The notes under the pieces were generated by a model. It saw only the letters and a program-made list of their open reading frames with translations. It made no database searches and was not told where the DNA came from. The position numbers were made by a program, and so were the translations under genes. From contig VXBA01002417.1 in assembly GCA_013399895.1 (NCBI GenBank), positions 1,082,636-1,146,635 of the forward strand: 64,000 nt of DNA, read 5' to 3'. Positions 48,428-60,200 of the stretch are shown here, piece by piece; positions within the stretch are counted from its first letter, which is position 1; each line of letters opens with the position of its first letter. Origin of the DNA: Serilophus lunatus. Its lineage: Eukaryota; Chordata; Aves; Passeriformes; Eurylaimidae.

Positions 48428-50546
48428 TACCAAAATATCAAGACAAAAGACTATTCTTGGATTTATGACATGAGAAAATCCAGGAAGGAAAGGAGACCTC
48501 ATGAGAAAGCCTGTTTTCACAAACATTTTAACATAGCTTTCAAAGCATACACAGTGGCAGAAAAAGGTACATCAAGCTAACAAAACAAAATGTACCATAA
48601 CATGAGGAGTTTCTTTGCTTACTGAGTCAAAATAGCCAACATGATGCGTTAAAATCTGGCAGGGCCCTTAAATTCCTGTCCCATGATGTGCAGGCTGCAT
48701 CTTCAGCAAGAGCCTGTGAACTTTGAGTTGTCCAGTACTCAGCTCTTTCAGCTGGAAGCAACTCAAACACTCTCTTAATTTCATTCAAACATATCATGGA
48801 AATGAATTAATAATTTAAAATCTATTATTCATAATTTCTCTGTGGTTTAATTTAATTTGTTTCTTTATGGGTTTGGCATTTCAGAGAATGTTTGAGTTTA
48901 AAATTCTCTTGCACACGGGGCTATACATTGCAGTCAACCTATGTCGTGTTATTTGTGCTGAAAGTCCTCAACCTTTATGAAATAACAGAATTCTGCTTGC
49001 AAGGTCTTTTGATTAGACAGTCTGTGCTGAGTGAGGGGAGCTGCTCCTCACTGTGGTCTAACAATTTGTCTAAGGATTAAAATATTGATCAACATAGCTT
49101 GACGTGTTTCATCAAGCATGTGGTTCTTACCCCAGTTCCAGAATACTTCTGTGAAAAGTAAAAACAGGAAATAAACCCAAACAAACCTTGATGGCTACTA
49201 AAATGTAAAATACATTTAAATAAACCCAATCGTTAACACAATAGAAAATTAAACACCAAACTTTAACCAAATCATGCCATTCGTTTCTGTGGCAGCAAAA
49301 TGAGTTTTTTTATTTCACTATTTCATCTCACCTTGTGTCATTAAAATATAGGACACAAGTAGTAAAACACAAAGTAAATATGCACATATCTTTACACCAT
49401 GTAGGGCAGCTATAAATCTTACTCTTTGATAACAGCTGTACTACGGCAATCATTTGAGTAGTGCAGCTGCCACAACAATATCAAATTTTATAGTTAAAAA
49501 GCAGTCAAAACTTTAATGGTACAGTGGAGGTAGATATATATTGTGCTATAAATAAACATTATCTAATGAAGAAATGAAACATGTTTATTTTTCCTTGACA
49601 TATCGTTCAATATCATATATCTTTGCTCCTGCAAGCTGCTATAATAGCAGCCATTATACTTCAGCATGTATAACAACAAAGTCTGTAGTTGGGCTAATTA
49701 TGTTGGATTTAAATGAGGGATGGGAGAACTTCAGACAATGTGGCCTTGCAAGCAAGGCTTTCATTTCAGTAAAGCAGTATCTTGGAATGTTATCGTAGTT
49801 CACATGTGCTGGCAGAGGTTCTGAAGAGGTTGGAAATGCAGTGAGAAAAGAGTGGGTTTTCCCCTATGATTTGAGCTGTGTTTGTGTGACATGGGGTAAT
49901 TGATCTGGTGAGCAGGAGACTATGAGAACTGATGTTCTGGTTCGGACAAAAAGCCTCTGCCACATTACTCAAATCCATGACAAACCTCTGAAAGGACACA
50001 AGAACACACATGCTGAGCATCCCTCCTTAGGCGATAATGTGCCTCAAATATGGTTTCCATGAATTTCCTGAGGTTTCTGGGATTACTGGTGTGCCCACAG
50101 CCTAGGGATGCACTGACAGAGAAGTGATGGCACCTATGGAGGTGTTCACCTGCCTACTAAACAAAGGGGCAATGAGGACATCTAATTGGAAAGACTTCAC
50201 GGAACACAACTCATCCTGCTGCATAAGGAAGGGCCACAAAACGTTGCTTAACATTCAGGTATAAGTTTCTGGTGTGTTTTCTCTTGAGTCTAGAGTGAAC
50301 TTCTGAAAGACACCTCCCAGTCCCTTCTACCCATCACACTGCAAAGAGCTGTCTGGAAACCATCACTGGATGTCCTCTAAATTGCACTGAAGTGCACACC
50401 AAGAGTAAACACAATACAATCTGTTCAGTGTCAGGGAGTCAGTCCGTGGGACAACAATCTTAGACCAAGGCTGTCCCCCAAAAATAAATGCGGTATATTT
50501 GAGATTCTTAACATCAGCTACTCTTCAGATCCATACCCACTGTTCT
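48428..50546. other. Unique AT-rich non-coding stretch
   Basis: No gene, CR1 or SINE is recognised. Open frames are at most 76 codons. Confidence 0.5.
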
Positions 50547-50640
50547 CTAGAATCATTAGGGTTGGAAACGACCTCCAAAATCATCAAGTCCAATCATTAA
50601 CTCAACACTGTCAGGTCCACCACTAGCACAGGTGTAGCCT
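50547..50640 (-). mobile_element. CR1 LINE 3' tip (minus strand)
   Basis: CTAGAATCATTAGGGTTGG, AAACGACCTCCAAAATCATC, AAGTCCAATCATTAACTCAA, CACTGTCAGGTCCACCACTA. It is the same end type and order as the 59.3-kb copy (AACTCAACACTGCCAAG), so both belong to one CR1 subfamily. Ends in degraded GCACAGGTGTAGCC. Confidence 0.9.
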
Positions 50641-51492
50641 CTGATCACTAAATAAAAGACTAAAGCTCACAACTACGGTTGGTCACAAGATGAAAAAGAG
50701 AAGTTGGAGTGACAAAACAAATATCCTGGGTTCCTGCAACACCACAGAAACTGGCAAATAAAATTAATGAGCTCCATTTTCCAAAAAGTCGTCTTTGGGA
50801 AGCTGTGATTCCCCTCTTCACATCATAAAAATGATGCTGGAAGCATCACTACCAGGAGGGAGATTACCATCTTGCCTGGGGTTTGCCTCTGAAGGTGACA
50901 CATGGACATCCTGGTGGGAATTGCAGCAACCCAGGAGATCTCTCCATTGGAGATCAAAACCCTTGAGAAACAGCTTATTGCAGTTAAACTTTGTGTGTGC
51001 CCACATCAGAGATTCTCAGGGTGTTTTTTCCTGCCATCAACAGTGCATTTATCCAAAAAATCCCACAAGATACTATAAAATAAATCCAACAGCTGTTAGT
51101 AGAAGATGACAAATTCTAGGTACCTTTCACGTTGCAACCTATACAATTTGCTCCATGTTTACAAACAAATTGCTCCAAAAAAATTATTAAATCCTGGCAT
51201 TTAGAGAAGCTCTAGAAATTACTCACTCCCCTGGAATTCTGCATGACAAATTAAGACTATGCTTTGACTCCTAATAAATGTAGCTAGAGCAGAGTTTCAT
51301 AAACATTCTTGAGATTTCTTCTGTAACAGCTTTATTTTGGCTCCCCACTTTTCCTTCTTAAACAAATGGAAAGGTTGGCTGATATTGTCAAAATACAGCA
51401 CATCTCATGAACCAGGAGTCATTTATTAATGTAATTTATTGAGCCTCAATTGTAAAACATAAAATCATATTTTTAACAGAGGAATCGCACAC
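50641..51492. other. Unique non-coding stretch
   Basis: A 104-codon plus frame (50795-51109) starts at a non-ATG codon and has no recognised family. No repeat is seen. Confidence 0.45.
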
Positions 51493-51605
51493 ACCAAAGA
51501 AAAAAACCCAAAAACCAACCAACCAACCAAACAAGAACAAAAAAAACCCCAAACAAACAAACAAAAAAAAAAAACCCAAAGCAAAAAAACCTCATTACCT
51601 CATTA
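51493..51605. repeat. A/C-rich tract: (CCAA)n, (CAAA)n and an 8-bp duplication
   Basis: About 95 nt made almost only of A and C on the plus strand: (CCAA)3-4 near 51516, (CAAA)n near 51551, A12 at 51563-51574, then CCTCATTA twice at 51590-51605. A strongly strand-asymmetric low-complexity tract. Confidence 0.85.
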
Positions 51606-52059
51606 CAAACAGTATTTTCTTTTAAAAGTCAAATTACTGGAATTGTGGATCTGCAAGTAAGATTACGTGCTTCCAGAACTTGCCTTTCAGAGGCCAACAG
51701 GGTAAGTTTTAATGAACCATGCAATGTTGGGTAAGAACAGAACAGATGTTTGCACAACCATCAGGTAGACCTTTGTTTATATAAATGCACCACAGTAGAT
51801 AATACCTAATACCTTTCTCATGGCTTAAAATAACCTTCCCACTAAAAATACAAACAGGCTTTTTCCCAGTTGTGAACATGCTTAAAATCTAATTAACACA
51901 CAGCCGACTGCAAACCCACCAAACTGCTCAGGCAGGGTCGGACCTGTCACCCAGTGTCACCTCTTTCATGACACAGTCTTAATCTCCTCCTTTGTCCTTA
52001 TATTGCAGTTTTTGCTCTAAAGGTTTCTGCACTAAAAGAGTGGGAAGGTGAAGCCATAG
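51606..52059. other. Unique non-coding stretch
   Basis: Nothing recognised between the A/C-rich tract and the L2/MIR-like tail. Confidence 0.5.
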
Positions 52060-52135
52060 TTCAATTCAATTTATTTTTATATCGCCTCTCATACAAAGTC
52101 TTTCAAAACTCTTTATAGTGAGAGATAAAATAATC
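52060..52135 (-). mobile_element. Ancient L2/MIR-type LINE-SINE 3' tail (minus strand)
   Basis: TTCAATTCAATTTATTTTTA, TATCGCCTCTCATACAAAGT, CTTTCAAAACTCTTTATAG. Read on the minus strand this is CTATAAAGAGTTTTGAAAG, then ACTTTGTATGAGAGGCGATA, then TAAAAATAAATTGAATTGAA. It parallels the tail pattern AAAGCGCTTTGAG, then AAAGCGCTATATAAATAAA, shared by L2-clade LINEs and MIR-type SINEs of fish and reptiles, with a short TTGAA tail repeat. The body of the element was not found to the right. Confidence 0.5.
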
Positions 52136-53149
52136 ATATAACACTTGCCAGAATTCAGTGTGGTGACTTTTACACCCAGGGTAAAAGTTACATACTACAA
52201 AAGTAAAATTTAGGAAATTTAGAAACGGAGAAAGTAGTAATAAATATATACTGTACAAAAAGAGGGAAGCACTTCCTTTTTATGATGCATTCATAGCCCT
52301 TCCTTTATGTCTGAGGTCTCCTTAGAGCACTGCAGATACTCACAGAGGCCTGTGCATAGAAGGAGGGTGAGGGCAGTGGAGCACAGACTGTTGGCCACAG
52401 AAAAAGGAGCCAATTGTTTTCTTCACATATGGAAAGCCCAGTTTCCATTCAGAAAATAAGAAAACTTCAGCCTACCTTGAGAAAGAAGAGAAAAAATGCA
52501 CCGAGTCACCCACACTCCTCATCTGACAAACACAGTGCAGGAATAGCACCACAACCAGGGAGGGAAATGTTTCTGCAAAAGATGACCAGTTCAAAAGAAT
52601 GTATAACGGTTTTGCTATCAATATAAGCTATTTACAGGCACTCAGTGTCCAAAATATTAAGTAACACAACTGTTGATAAACCTGGAACCAGGTACACACC
52701 ATGCATGGGCAGTACAGTGCACACAGCAGCCTGTGCTGAGGGACAGAGGCAGGAGTCAGAGAATGGACTTCATTCACCCTGCTATACTCACTAGATCTAC
52801 CCTTACCTAATCAAAATCTGAATATCAGAATGCTCACCCAGTTTATTCTCATATAACCTCAGCCAGCACGAGAGAAAGATTCTCCCAAAACCGGATCATT
52901 AAACAAAGAGTGTTATAAATTCTGTGATATTGCCATTGTAAAAGTTTGCTGCATCTTTGAGGGCCATCGATACAGAAGCCTGGTAAAAGAGCATCACAGA
53001 AAATATTTGGGCAACAGCTAATATTTCTTCCTACTTATCTCAATGCCCACACCACTCAACCCAAGTCACATCTCTATAATGCACAGTAAGAAAACACAAT
53101 ATATAGTAACTCATTTTCTGACCTTTTAATATTTCTGTCATTGATTGTC
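52136..53149. other. Unique non-coding stretch
   Basis: No gene or transposon is recognised. Open frames are at most 70 codons. Confidence 0.5.
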
Positions 53150-53420
53150 AGAAGTGAGGACGGCTCTCTATCCTAAGGTGATGGATTATTTAATTAACTA
53201 TTGACCTTTTCAGTATCAGATGTTGACAATGAATGTGCTCCTGTGTAAGCTGCCTCCTCTGGATGCTGTTCAGTTCTCCGTTGCACGTTGATTTGTCTCA
53301 CATTTTATTTGTAAGCCTAACATTTCTATTATTTTAGTCCAAAACCATGACAAAGTCTTGTGTTCAGTGATTAATACTTTTATGATCTACTGCTTTGATT
53401 TTTCTTTTGAACTGTATTTC
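53150..53420. promoter_or_regulatory. Candidate conserved non-coding element
   Basis: Unique sequence with a TTAATTAA palindrome (53190-53197), TTGACCTTTTCAG just after it, and a CTCCGTTGCACGTTG block. It lacks any repeat or coding signature. Weak evidence on its own; included because the flanks at 52-55 kb are otherwise repeat-free. Confidence 0.2.
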
Positions 53421-54599
53421 TAGTAGAATTTATATGAATATTAATAGAATTAAGTCTTTCACAGATAAAATCATTTCTGCTTACCTATTACAGAGGTTTC
53501 TGGCATGCTTTCAGGACAACTACTGCACCAGGAGGCAAAAAAAAACAACACAGAAAGGAAAAATTACTCATCATCTCTGCACACGGGTCAAGAGACATCC
53601 CAGACTAAAAATTGTAAGAATCATCTGGTACTATGCTTTGCCCTTGGCCCCAGCAAAGACTCCAGCCAGGAACATGACATTTATACTGAGCACCTTTAAA
53701 AATAAAGCATTTCACTACTTTCCCACAGGACAGGCAATGTGAAGCCTTGTTTACACACAAGTAAACTCACTTAAGACTTTTTCTCCCCCAGAATAAAAAG
53801 AAAAGATCCAGATCCTCATCCTGGAGATGTCGGATCCCACTGCTCTGTTCTCAGCATTACATATTTAACTGCAATCTTTTTTATAAGCAAACAAGGTACT
53901 TTCCTCCACGAGCATGTTGTTGGAACCACACACTGAACAAATGATCTGTGCCTCCAGGTTGTCAGAGAGATTTACATGTCACTACACAGCAGTTTGGATA
54001 TTCCACTGTGATTTCTCGTGAGGACCAACTGAGCTAATTAATGTAACATATTCCTGGTTGAAACTGTCCAGCATTTCCCCAGGAAAAAAAGTTTGTAGCC
54101 TGGCACACCTTTGCCAAAAAAATTCTCTGCTAATTTAATCTGTTCAATTAAAAAATATGTATTTCCCAAACTAGGTATGAGATAGAAGTTTTGGGGGCTT
54201 TTCTTTTATGCTAAGCATCATTACTATTTTTTTCAATCTGTTTCATTTCCATAATTATTTTGGTACCTATGTAACCATAAAACCACTTTATAGGAATAAT
54301 GCCCATGAAGTATCCCTGCACCAGCAGAGAATAACAATTAACAAATTTCCAGAAGGCCTGTTTACAACAAATCATGCTCCCCCTTAGTTTTTACTTTATT
54401 ATATTTTTGTCTGTGAGATCATCAGCACACAAAGCAGTAAATATTCCTGTGGCTGATGGATTTGGTAAGTGGTTTTAATCAGAAGCTTTCCTTTTGCATC
54501 AAGCAGCTCTCACCCATAACCCAAGAGAAACCCCTACATGTGTCATCAATACACCCAGATAGCAGAGTTATAAGTCTGATTTTTTGTGATGTTAATGCA
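53421..54599. other. Unique AT-rich non-coding stretch
   Basis: A 115-codon plus frame (53395-53742) lacks a recognisable family. A GGTAAGT donor-like motif near 54463 has no coding frame attached that I can defend. Confidence 0.45.
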
Positions 54600-54960
54600 A
54601 TATTATGATAGATATCTATTAGCGGGGAAAGTGGAGCAGCAGACAGACTCCAGCTCCTTTGACAGCGGCTGCTCTTTCTTTGTCAGTGTCAATCCGCGCC
54701 GGAATCGCGGGGAATGAGCGGATGTGACAGGAGAGGACCACACCAATTATGGATGAAGGGATACTATCTACTCCCAGTGGTTGATGTGATTTATTCGACG
54801 GTCCTTCTGCATTTGCAGAGCAGCAGATTGTAGCTGCTTATGAAGTGACAAATAGTGCTCAATGACATTGACTGACTTGTCTGATCAATTTAGCTTGTCT
54901 GAAAAGTAGCCGTGAATTGCTGTCCTTGCTGAATGACAGTAGGAACAGTCCTGGTTCCAA
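54600..54960. promoter_or_regulatory. Strong candidate conserved regulatory element
   Basis: Unique, with a striking CpG cluster: eight CpGs between 54623 and 54720, six of them within 54695-54720, in a CpG-poor region. TGACAG (the MEIS/TGIF-type core) occurs at 54660-54665, 54725-54730 and 54934-54939; a CTTTGT SOX-type core lies at 54678-54683; CAATTA and TTGATGTGATTTATT follow at 54744-54795. No open frame of note crosses it and no repeat matches. The high motif density and retained CpGs are typical of vertebrate developmental enhancers. Conservation and activity are inferred, not shown. Confidence 0.4.
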
Positions 54961-57900
54961 CCTTGCTGATGTGAAACCTCAAATGCCATTAGAAAACTAT
55001 TGAAGATTACTCTTTTTTATCAAATAACACTACACTCCAAGACTAAAAATTAAAACTAAAATCCTTTCCTAAGACTTGGCTTTGAAATGCACCCCACTTA
55101 AAGAATGTTCTGCCTACTGAGACCGTGTCAGTAGAACACTTTTACTGTTTTATAAGTTCCTGAATATTTGATATATTTTGGTGGAGAAGTAATGTATCTG
55201 ACAGAGAGGAAACAAGTGGAGTTTTCTTGCAAGAACCAACAAAGCAACTTTTCATGTTTTCTAGAAAAGTTGCCAACTGTCCCAATTTTATTGAGCCTTG
55301 AGTCATTAGATTCATTTTAAGATTCAGAGCTTCTGGAATCTGGTGATGATGTAATCCAGCTTTTATATTAAAATCAAGAAGAAAAAAGGAAATTCCTGGT
55401 CTTGTGGTCAAAGAGCAACTCGAAAATGGGATTTTAGTGAACTCAGTATGACCAAAATGCAAAATAACATTGGAAGACACAACTTAAAAATGAAGGGTTT
55501 TAGTTTTGGTGGATTTTGAGAAGTGATCTTAGGACCGTGGGAGCCTGACAGGACATTTTCACACTCAGGGTTGACAGCACAGGAATTTCTTAGAAGTCTA
55601 GCTCACTTTGCTAGAGCTGTGGTGTTAATACTCTAGTACTGAAAACTGTCAAACCCTCAGTGGCTGGAAGCCCTTCTGGCAGAGGGAGTCACTGAATGTG
55701 AAGAGATGGCAGAGCCAAGCTGTTGGGTTCTAGAATTCTCGCTGCTTTCAGAAGTCTTGGCACAGCCCTTCTAGCAACACTGGAATTCCATGAAAAGGTG
55801 TTATTTGGCCTGAGCAGAGACCTCACAATTTCTTTAAACAAACACTGAATTAAAAACCATTGAGAAACCGTTAACAATTGTATTTTATCAAGCATTAGAT
55901 TAGTATTTTTACAGAGTCATAATGTCACATCACACCTTATAAATAATACTTATGATATTTCTTATATGAGGCAGGCACAGAAGTTGCCTGCAAATGGTAA
56001 TTCCGTGTATAAATATATACAAACTTGTGAGGGAGTCTACACACACATATCAATATATATATATGGTTGTAGCATGAATAAATCAATGTCTGCATGTGGG
56101 GGGTGCATGTCCGCCATTCATTATATATTACAATATTAAACTGTTATCCATGCACAAGTATATTTATGTATATATTTCAATTTATTAGAGCTAGGCAGGC
56201 CTTTACAGACTTAATAAAGAGCACCAGCATTATAAGCCAAGAACCATTTCTCCCTTTCCCTGTATTATTCAAATTTATTAAACAATATTTCACATTTGTT
56301 TGACACAATGTCAAACTCGGGACTCCTAAAGAACTGCTGCAGCTTTGGAACTGTTATGCTTTCTTGGACTTTAATCATTTTTGGCAAGGCTCCATTTCCT
56401 GTCAGAAAGTGAAACAGCTTAGGAATGTCATTTTCACGAAAGAAAACAGAGAGAATCCGAGAGGAAGTTCTCCTCCACTCCAGAGCCCCTAAGATACTCA
56501 AACACACTCGCAGGAGGGCTGGAATACATCAAACATTAGCAGAGGGAAAAGGACACACTTTTCCCACATTAAAATACATGGATAAAGTTGAACTTTTGCT
56601 AAAAATAGTTCCCATGACTAATCCTATTAAGTTTTTAAAAAATTGGGCCGTATCTCCCTTGAAGTCAAATTGTTTTTTAACTTCAGAATGACATTAGAAA
56701 AAGACTCTAAAGTGCCTTTGCTGAAGTCAAAGTCCCTGAAAGATTATTTTTTTTTATTTTCTGTTATTTTGGGGTTTTGTCTTTTGGAGTTTTTTTTAAG
56801 TGAGATATGAAAAATGAGGACAGGAGCATGGCTCACTATCCTAAAAGGGCAATTTACCTATTGAAGAAGTAGGAAGTGTCAATCTCTACCAGATCATCGC
56901 TTGTGATTTACTGTTTAAAAGAGAGGCTCCTTATGAAGGGAAGAGGTTCAAGGGAGCAGATTAAAACTAACCCTTCACTCTGCCAGCTCAGCACCTACAG
57001 GAGCTGAGCACAGCAAATAGGTAGAGGAATACAAAGCCCTGCAACACTTTTGGGAAAGAAACACCTATTTTCTTTGATCAGAAGGCTACTTATGTAAAAA
57101 ACACCTTGACTGCTTGTTGTGACGCAGAAACAAGTAATGGCCAGATGGATTCCGAGAACACAACCCACACCCCCAGCAGAAAAACACTACACTAGGAAAG
57201 TTAGCAGTTCCCACTGCATCTTGGCCACGTTGGCACTAAATAGAACTTCTGACAACCACCAGATCCCTGTACAATTCCTGAATCCTATTTGAAGCTCATC
57301 TGAGTGCTTTTCTATCAGACCAAATACTTTCCAAGGTTTACACCATCCTTGTTTGCCTTAGCATCGTAAACAAAAATCCCAAGCTGTGGTAATACCACAG
57401 TTGTTGCAGAGCGAGAGCAGAACAAAGCTGGCTGCAGAGGAGGGTGAGAATCCATTCCTAAAAGAAAAGCCGTTTGCAACAGGATATTGAGATTAAAAGG
57501 ATGTCTATCTCCTTCAAGGAATTTGACCTAAATCCAAACAACACTCATATACAAGGAAAGGCAAGGAGGTTCATCTATTGCACTTCTCCTAGAATAAAGG
57601 TAATACCAAGGGATAGGATTTCAGGAGCCTTGGAAATGTCTTAGCCCTGTTAGCTTTGGTTGCAACGTGTTTAAATTTGTGTGTTACAAACCCCAGTGGG
57701 ACACACACTGCCCTGGCGACCAGATCAGTGAGTCCAAGCTGGGAGGACATCCCAACACCTTGGGACACAGCACCCAAACACAGGAGCCCCAGAAGAGAGC
57801 ATCCCAAATGGCAAAAGCTGAGCAGAGTGTGACATGTCTCCAAGGGAAAGATGAAATTCGAAAGGGAAAAAACAAGAGTAATATATGGGATAGGACAGGC

Positions 57901-58832
57901 ATACTTCTAACTCAATCACAAGAAGGATTTGGTATTAATGGAATTAGGAGGTTGGAGAAGGAAAAATGAAATGCAAATAAATTAATAACCCAGAAATAAA
58001 TTTGCACTTTCTAAGGTTTGCTCAAGGAATTTTCTAAAAATAATCACAGAGCACAAGGGGATGAGGAATGGAGGAGTCACAGGAATAGTCTACTTCCATA
58101 AACCTTCACATCTCCCAGTTTAAATTCATCCTCCATCTACCTTCTGCTTAACACTGAATGGGGAGTGAATGCGACAGCATAAACTTCATTCAAGTTTGTA
58201 CAGGTAGAGGCTCACAGGCACTCCCTTAGGGAAGGGAGGGAGCAGAGCAGGTTATGGTAGCAAAACGACCCCCTTTGCATGTGCTTTTTCTCGGGCAGCA
58301 AGGTCAGGTACGATGGGGTGGTCCCAGCATGTTACACACGCACCAGGGGGCTGTAAAAACTCTCAGTATCAGCCCACATCTGCTTGCCTTGAAGTCATCC
58401 CCCCCACCCACACTTCCATAGCAGCTGAGTGAGGTCAATATCGCAACACTTGTGAACACGTCGCTCCTTCCCACCCCCCAAAGCCCCTCTGGCAGCATTG
58501 TTTTCTTTTCTGCCCCCAGCTGAGCTTTCACGGTACACTCTGAGGTTCCTGCAAAGAATAACTCATTCTACCAGGCCAAACCTTTGCAATTGGTACCTTT
58601 GCTCTTCCTATTGTACCTCTGCCAGTCATTCTGAAAATATTTTCTGCCTCAGACCAACTTCATTGCTGAATCTCTAGTTCCAAACCAGCGCATGGCATTT
58701 GTTTGTTGTCAAAAGTGTAACTTTATGTTTTTACTTATAATAATGTCTTGTAGCAAGTTAGTCAGCAAGGAACATTTCCAGTCATTTATTTTTCGGCACA
58801 GACTACAGGTTTCCATGGCTATATTCCACAGG
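54961..58832. other. Unique non-coding stretch
   Basis: No gene or CR1 is recognised. A short (AT)6 at 56053-56064 lies in an AT-rich patch. Frames of 84-112 codons (for example 55480-55142 minus, which starts at a GTG codon; 57667-57969 plus) have opposing or overlapping frames and no family resemblance. Confidence 0.45.
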
Positions 58833-58849
58833 AAAAAAAAAAAAAAAAA
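58833..58849. repeat. Poly-A tract (A17)
   Basis: Seventeen A residues, then GGAAGAAAGAAA. No polyadenylation signal upstream. Confidence 0.95.
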
Positions 58850-59332
58850 GGAAGAAAGAAATTCCAATTTCATGTGTAGATGAAATACTTCAAAGTCAAA
58901 ACACTCAAACCATCACTAACACATGCAATAATATAAACTGGAATGAATTTTCAGGATGTAGTAGGCTAAAACTCAGCTTTTGGAGCAGCAGGGTTGAAGT
59001 GCACTTTGACACCAGCCCTCCCCATCCCCCCCCTTCCCCACTCCAACTAACTCTTCCTTACCTCACCTTCTTCTCATGCTTGGCCCAGTCTCACAGCAGC
59101 TGGCAAACACCCATTGACACCAGAGTCTCTGAATTTGTCCAAGCTACAGCTCAATTTGTACTTCTGACCCATTCACTCCCATCACCATAGTATCAGTTTA
59201 TAATGTAAACCCATGAAGTCAACTCATTACATGTTCCTCCAAAAATATCTCCATTCCTCAGCACCCGGTCTTCATTCCAACCCATCTTTAACTTCATTGA
59301 ACCATATATACTTCCCTGAATGTTAAAGCAAA
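58850..59332. other. Short unique stretch with a C-rich patch
   Basis: C-rich sequence at about 59015-59045 (with a C8-9 run). Otherwise unremarkable and without a recognised gene. Confidence 0.5.
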
Positions 59333-59472
59333 CATGGAATCATTTAGGTTGGAAAAGCCCTCTAAGATCACCAAGTCCAACCATTAACTCAACACTGCCA
59401 AGCCCATCACTAACCCATGCCCCCAGGTGCCATACCTAGAGATCTTTTAAATCCTTCCAGGGATAGTGAATC
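59333..59472 (-). mobile_element. CR1 LINE 3' tip (minus strand)
   Basis: CATGGAATCATTTAGGTTGG, AAAAGCCCTCTAAGATCACC, AAGTCCAACCATTAACTCAA, CACTGCCAAGCCCATCACTA, ACCCATGCCCCCAGGTGCC, ATACCTAGAGATCTTTTAAA, TCCTTCCAGGGATAGTGAAT. The order is intact for about 140 bp from the CR1 3' end. Same subfamily type as the 50.5-kb copy, less degraded. Confidence 0.93.
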
Positions 59473-60019
59473 AGACAGAGTCTAAGAAATGTCATTTGAT
59501 AAATCATTGTTAAAAGATTTGTTCATATTATGGAAGGAGTTTTTTTGAGGGAAGGAATTTGGAGGATGAAATCTATATCTGGAGCAATACTTCTATTTTT
59601 CTGTACAGTTAAATACATGTAAAGAACTTAATGAATTTGGGAAACAATAAAAATCAAAAAATAAATTCCACAATAAACCATACTATTAATTACCTATTAA
59701 GCAACGATCACTATGCCCATTCCTCTTATTTTGCTCTGTCACTTAAATTCCAGCCTTTTCCCATTCCTGTGGCTATAAGTGTCTCTGAAACAGCAGTTCA
59801 CACATTACATGTTGCCCTCCTCTCTTCTGCCCCAGCCTGGTACCTCCTCGAGAGTGCGACATGCCATCCATTTATCTTCCTTTTTATCAGCCTGCTGAGC
59901 CATTTAAAGATGATCAGAACTTCCTGTGGCCTCCCCCTTCATTCTTCCCCCCAACAAATTTCCACTTATATCTAGATGTTTCCAAGCCCAGCACAACCTA
60001 ATGGGCAGGACAAGGCCTG
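59473..60019. other. Unique AT-rich stretch
   Basis: A 114-codon ATG-initiated plus frame (59631-59975) is serine/leucine/threonine-rich without recognisable domain or splice context. Treated as chance. Confidence 0.45.
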
Positions 60020-60200
60020 AGCCCAGGTTGTTTAACAATGCCTTGAGGGGTTTATTCACCAAAGTGCGACGCTCTGATGAACAGCTTGCTGCAGCTCTAA
60101 TGGTAAGGCATATAAAATGCATCATACATTAAATTTAATGTTACCTCATTAGTCTTAATTAGATTCCTACATTACACCAGGATTATAGTTTCTTCGTGTT
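60020..60200. promoter_or_regulatory. Candidate conserved non-coding element
   Basis: Unique sequence with an AACAAT SOX-type core (60034-60039), two CpGs (60067-60071), an AGCTCTAATGG block, TATAAAATGCAT near 60111, and a TAATTA core (60156-60161). The mix of motifs resembles enhancer sequence, but conservation cannot be judged here. Confidence 0.25.

Noticed and set aside
55142..55480. 112-codon minus-strand frame
   Set aside because: Starts at a GTG codon, no recognised domain, no splice context.
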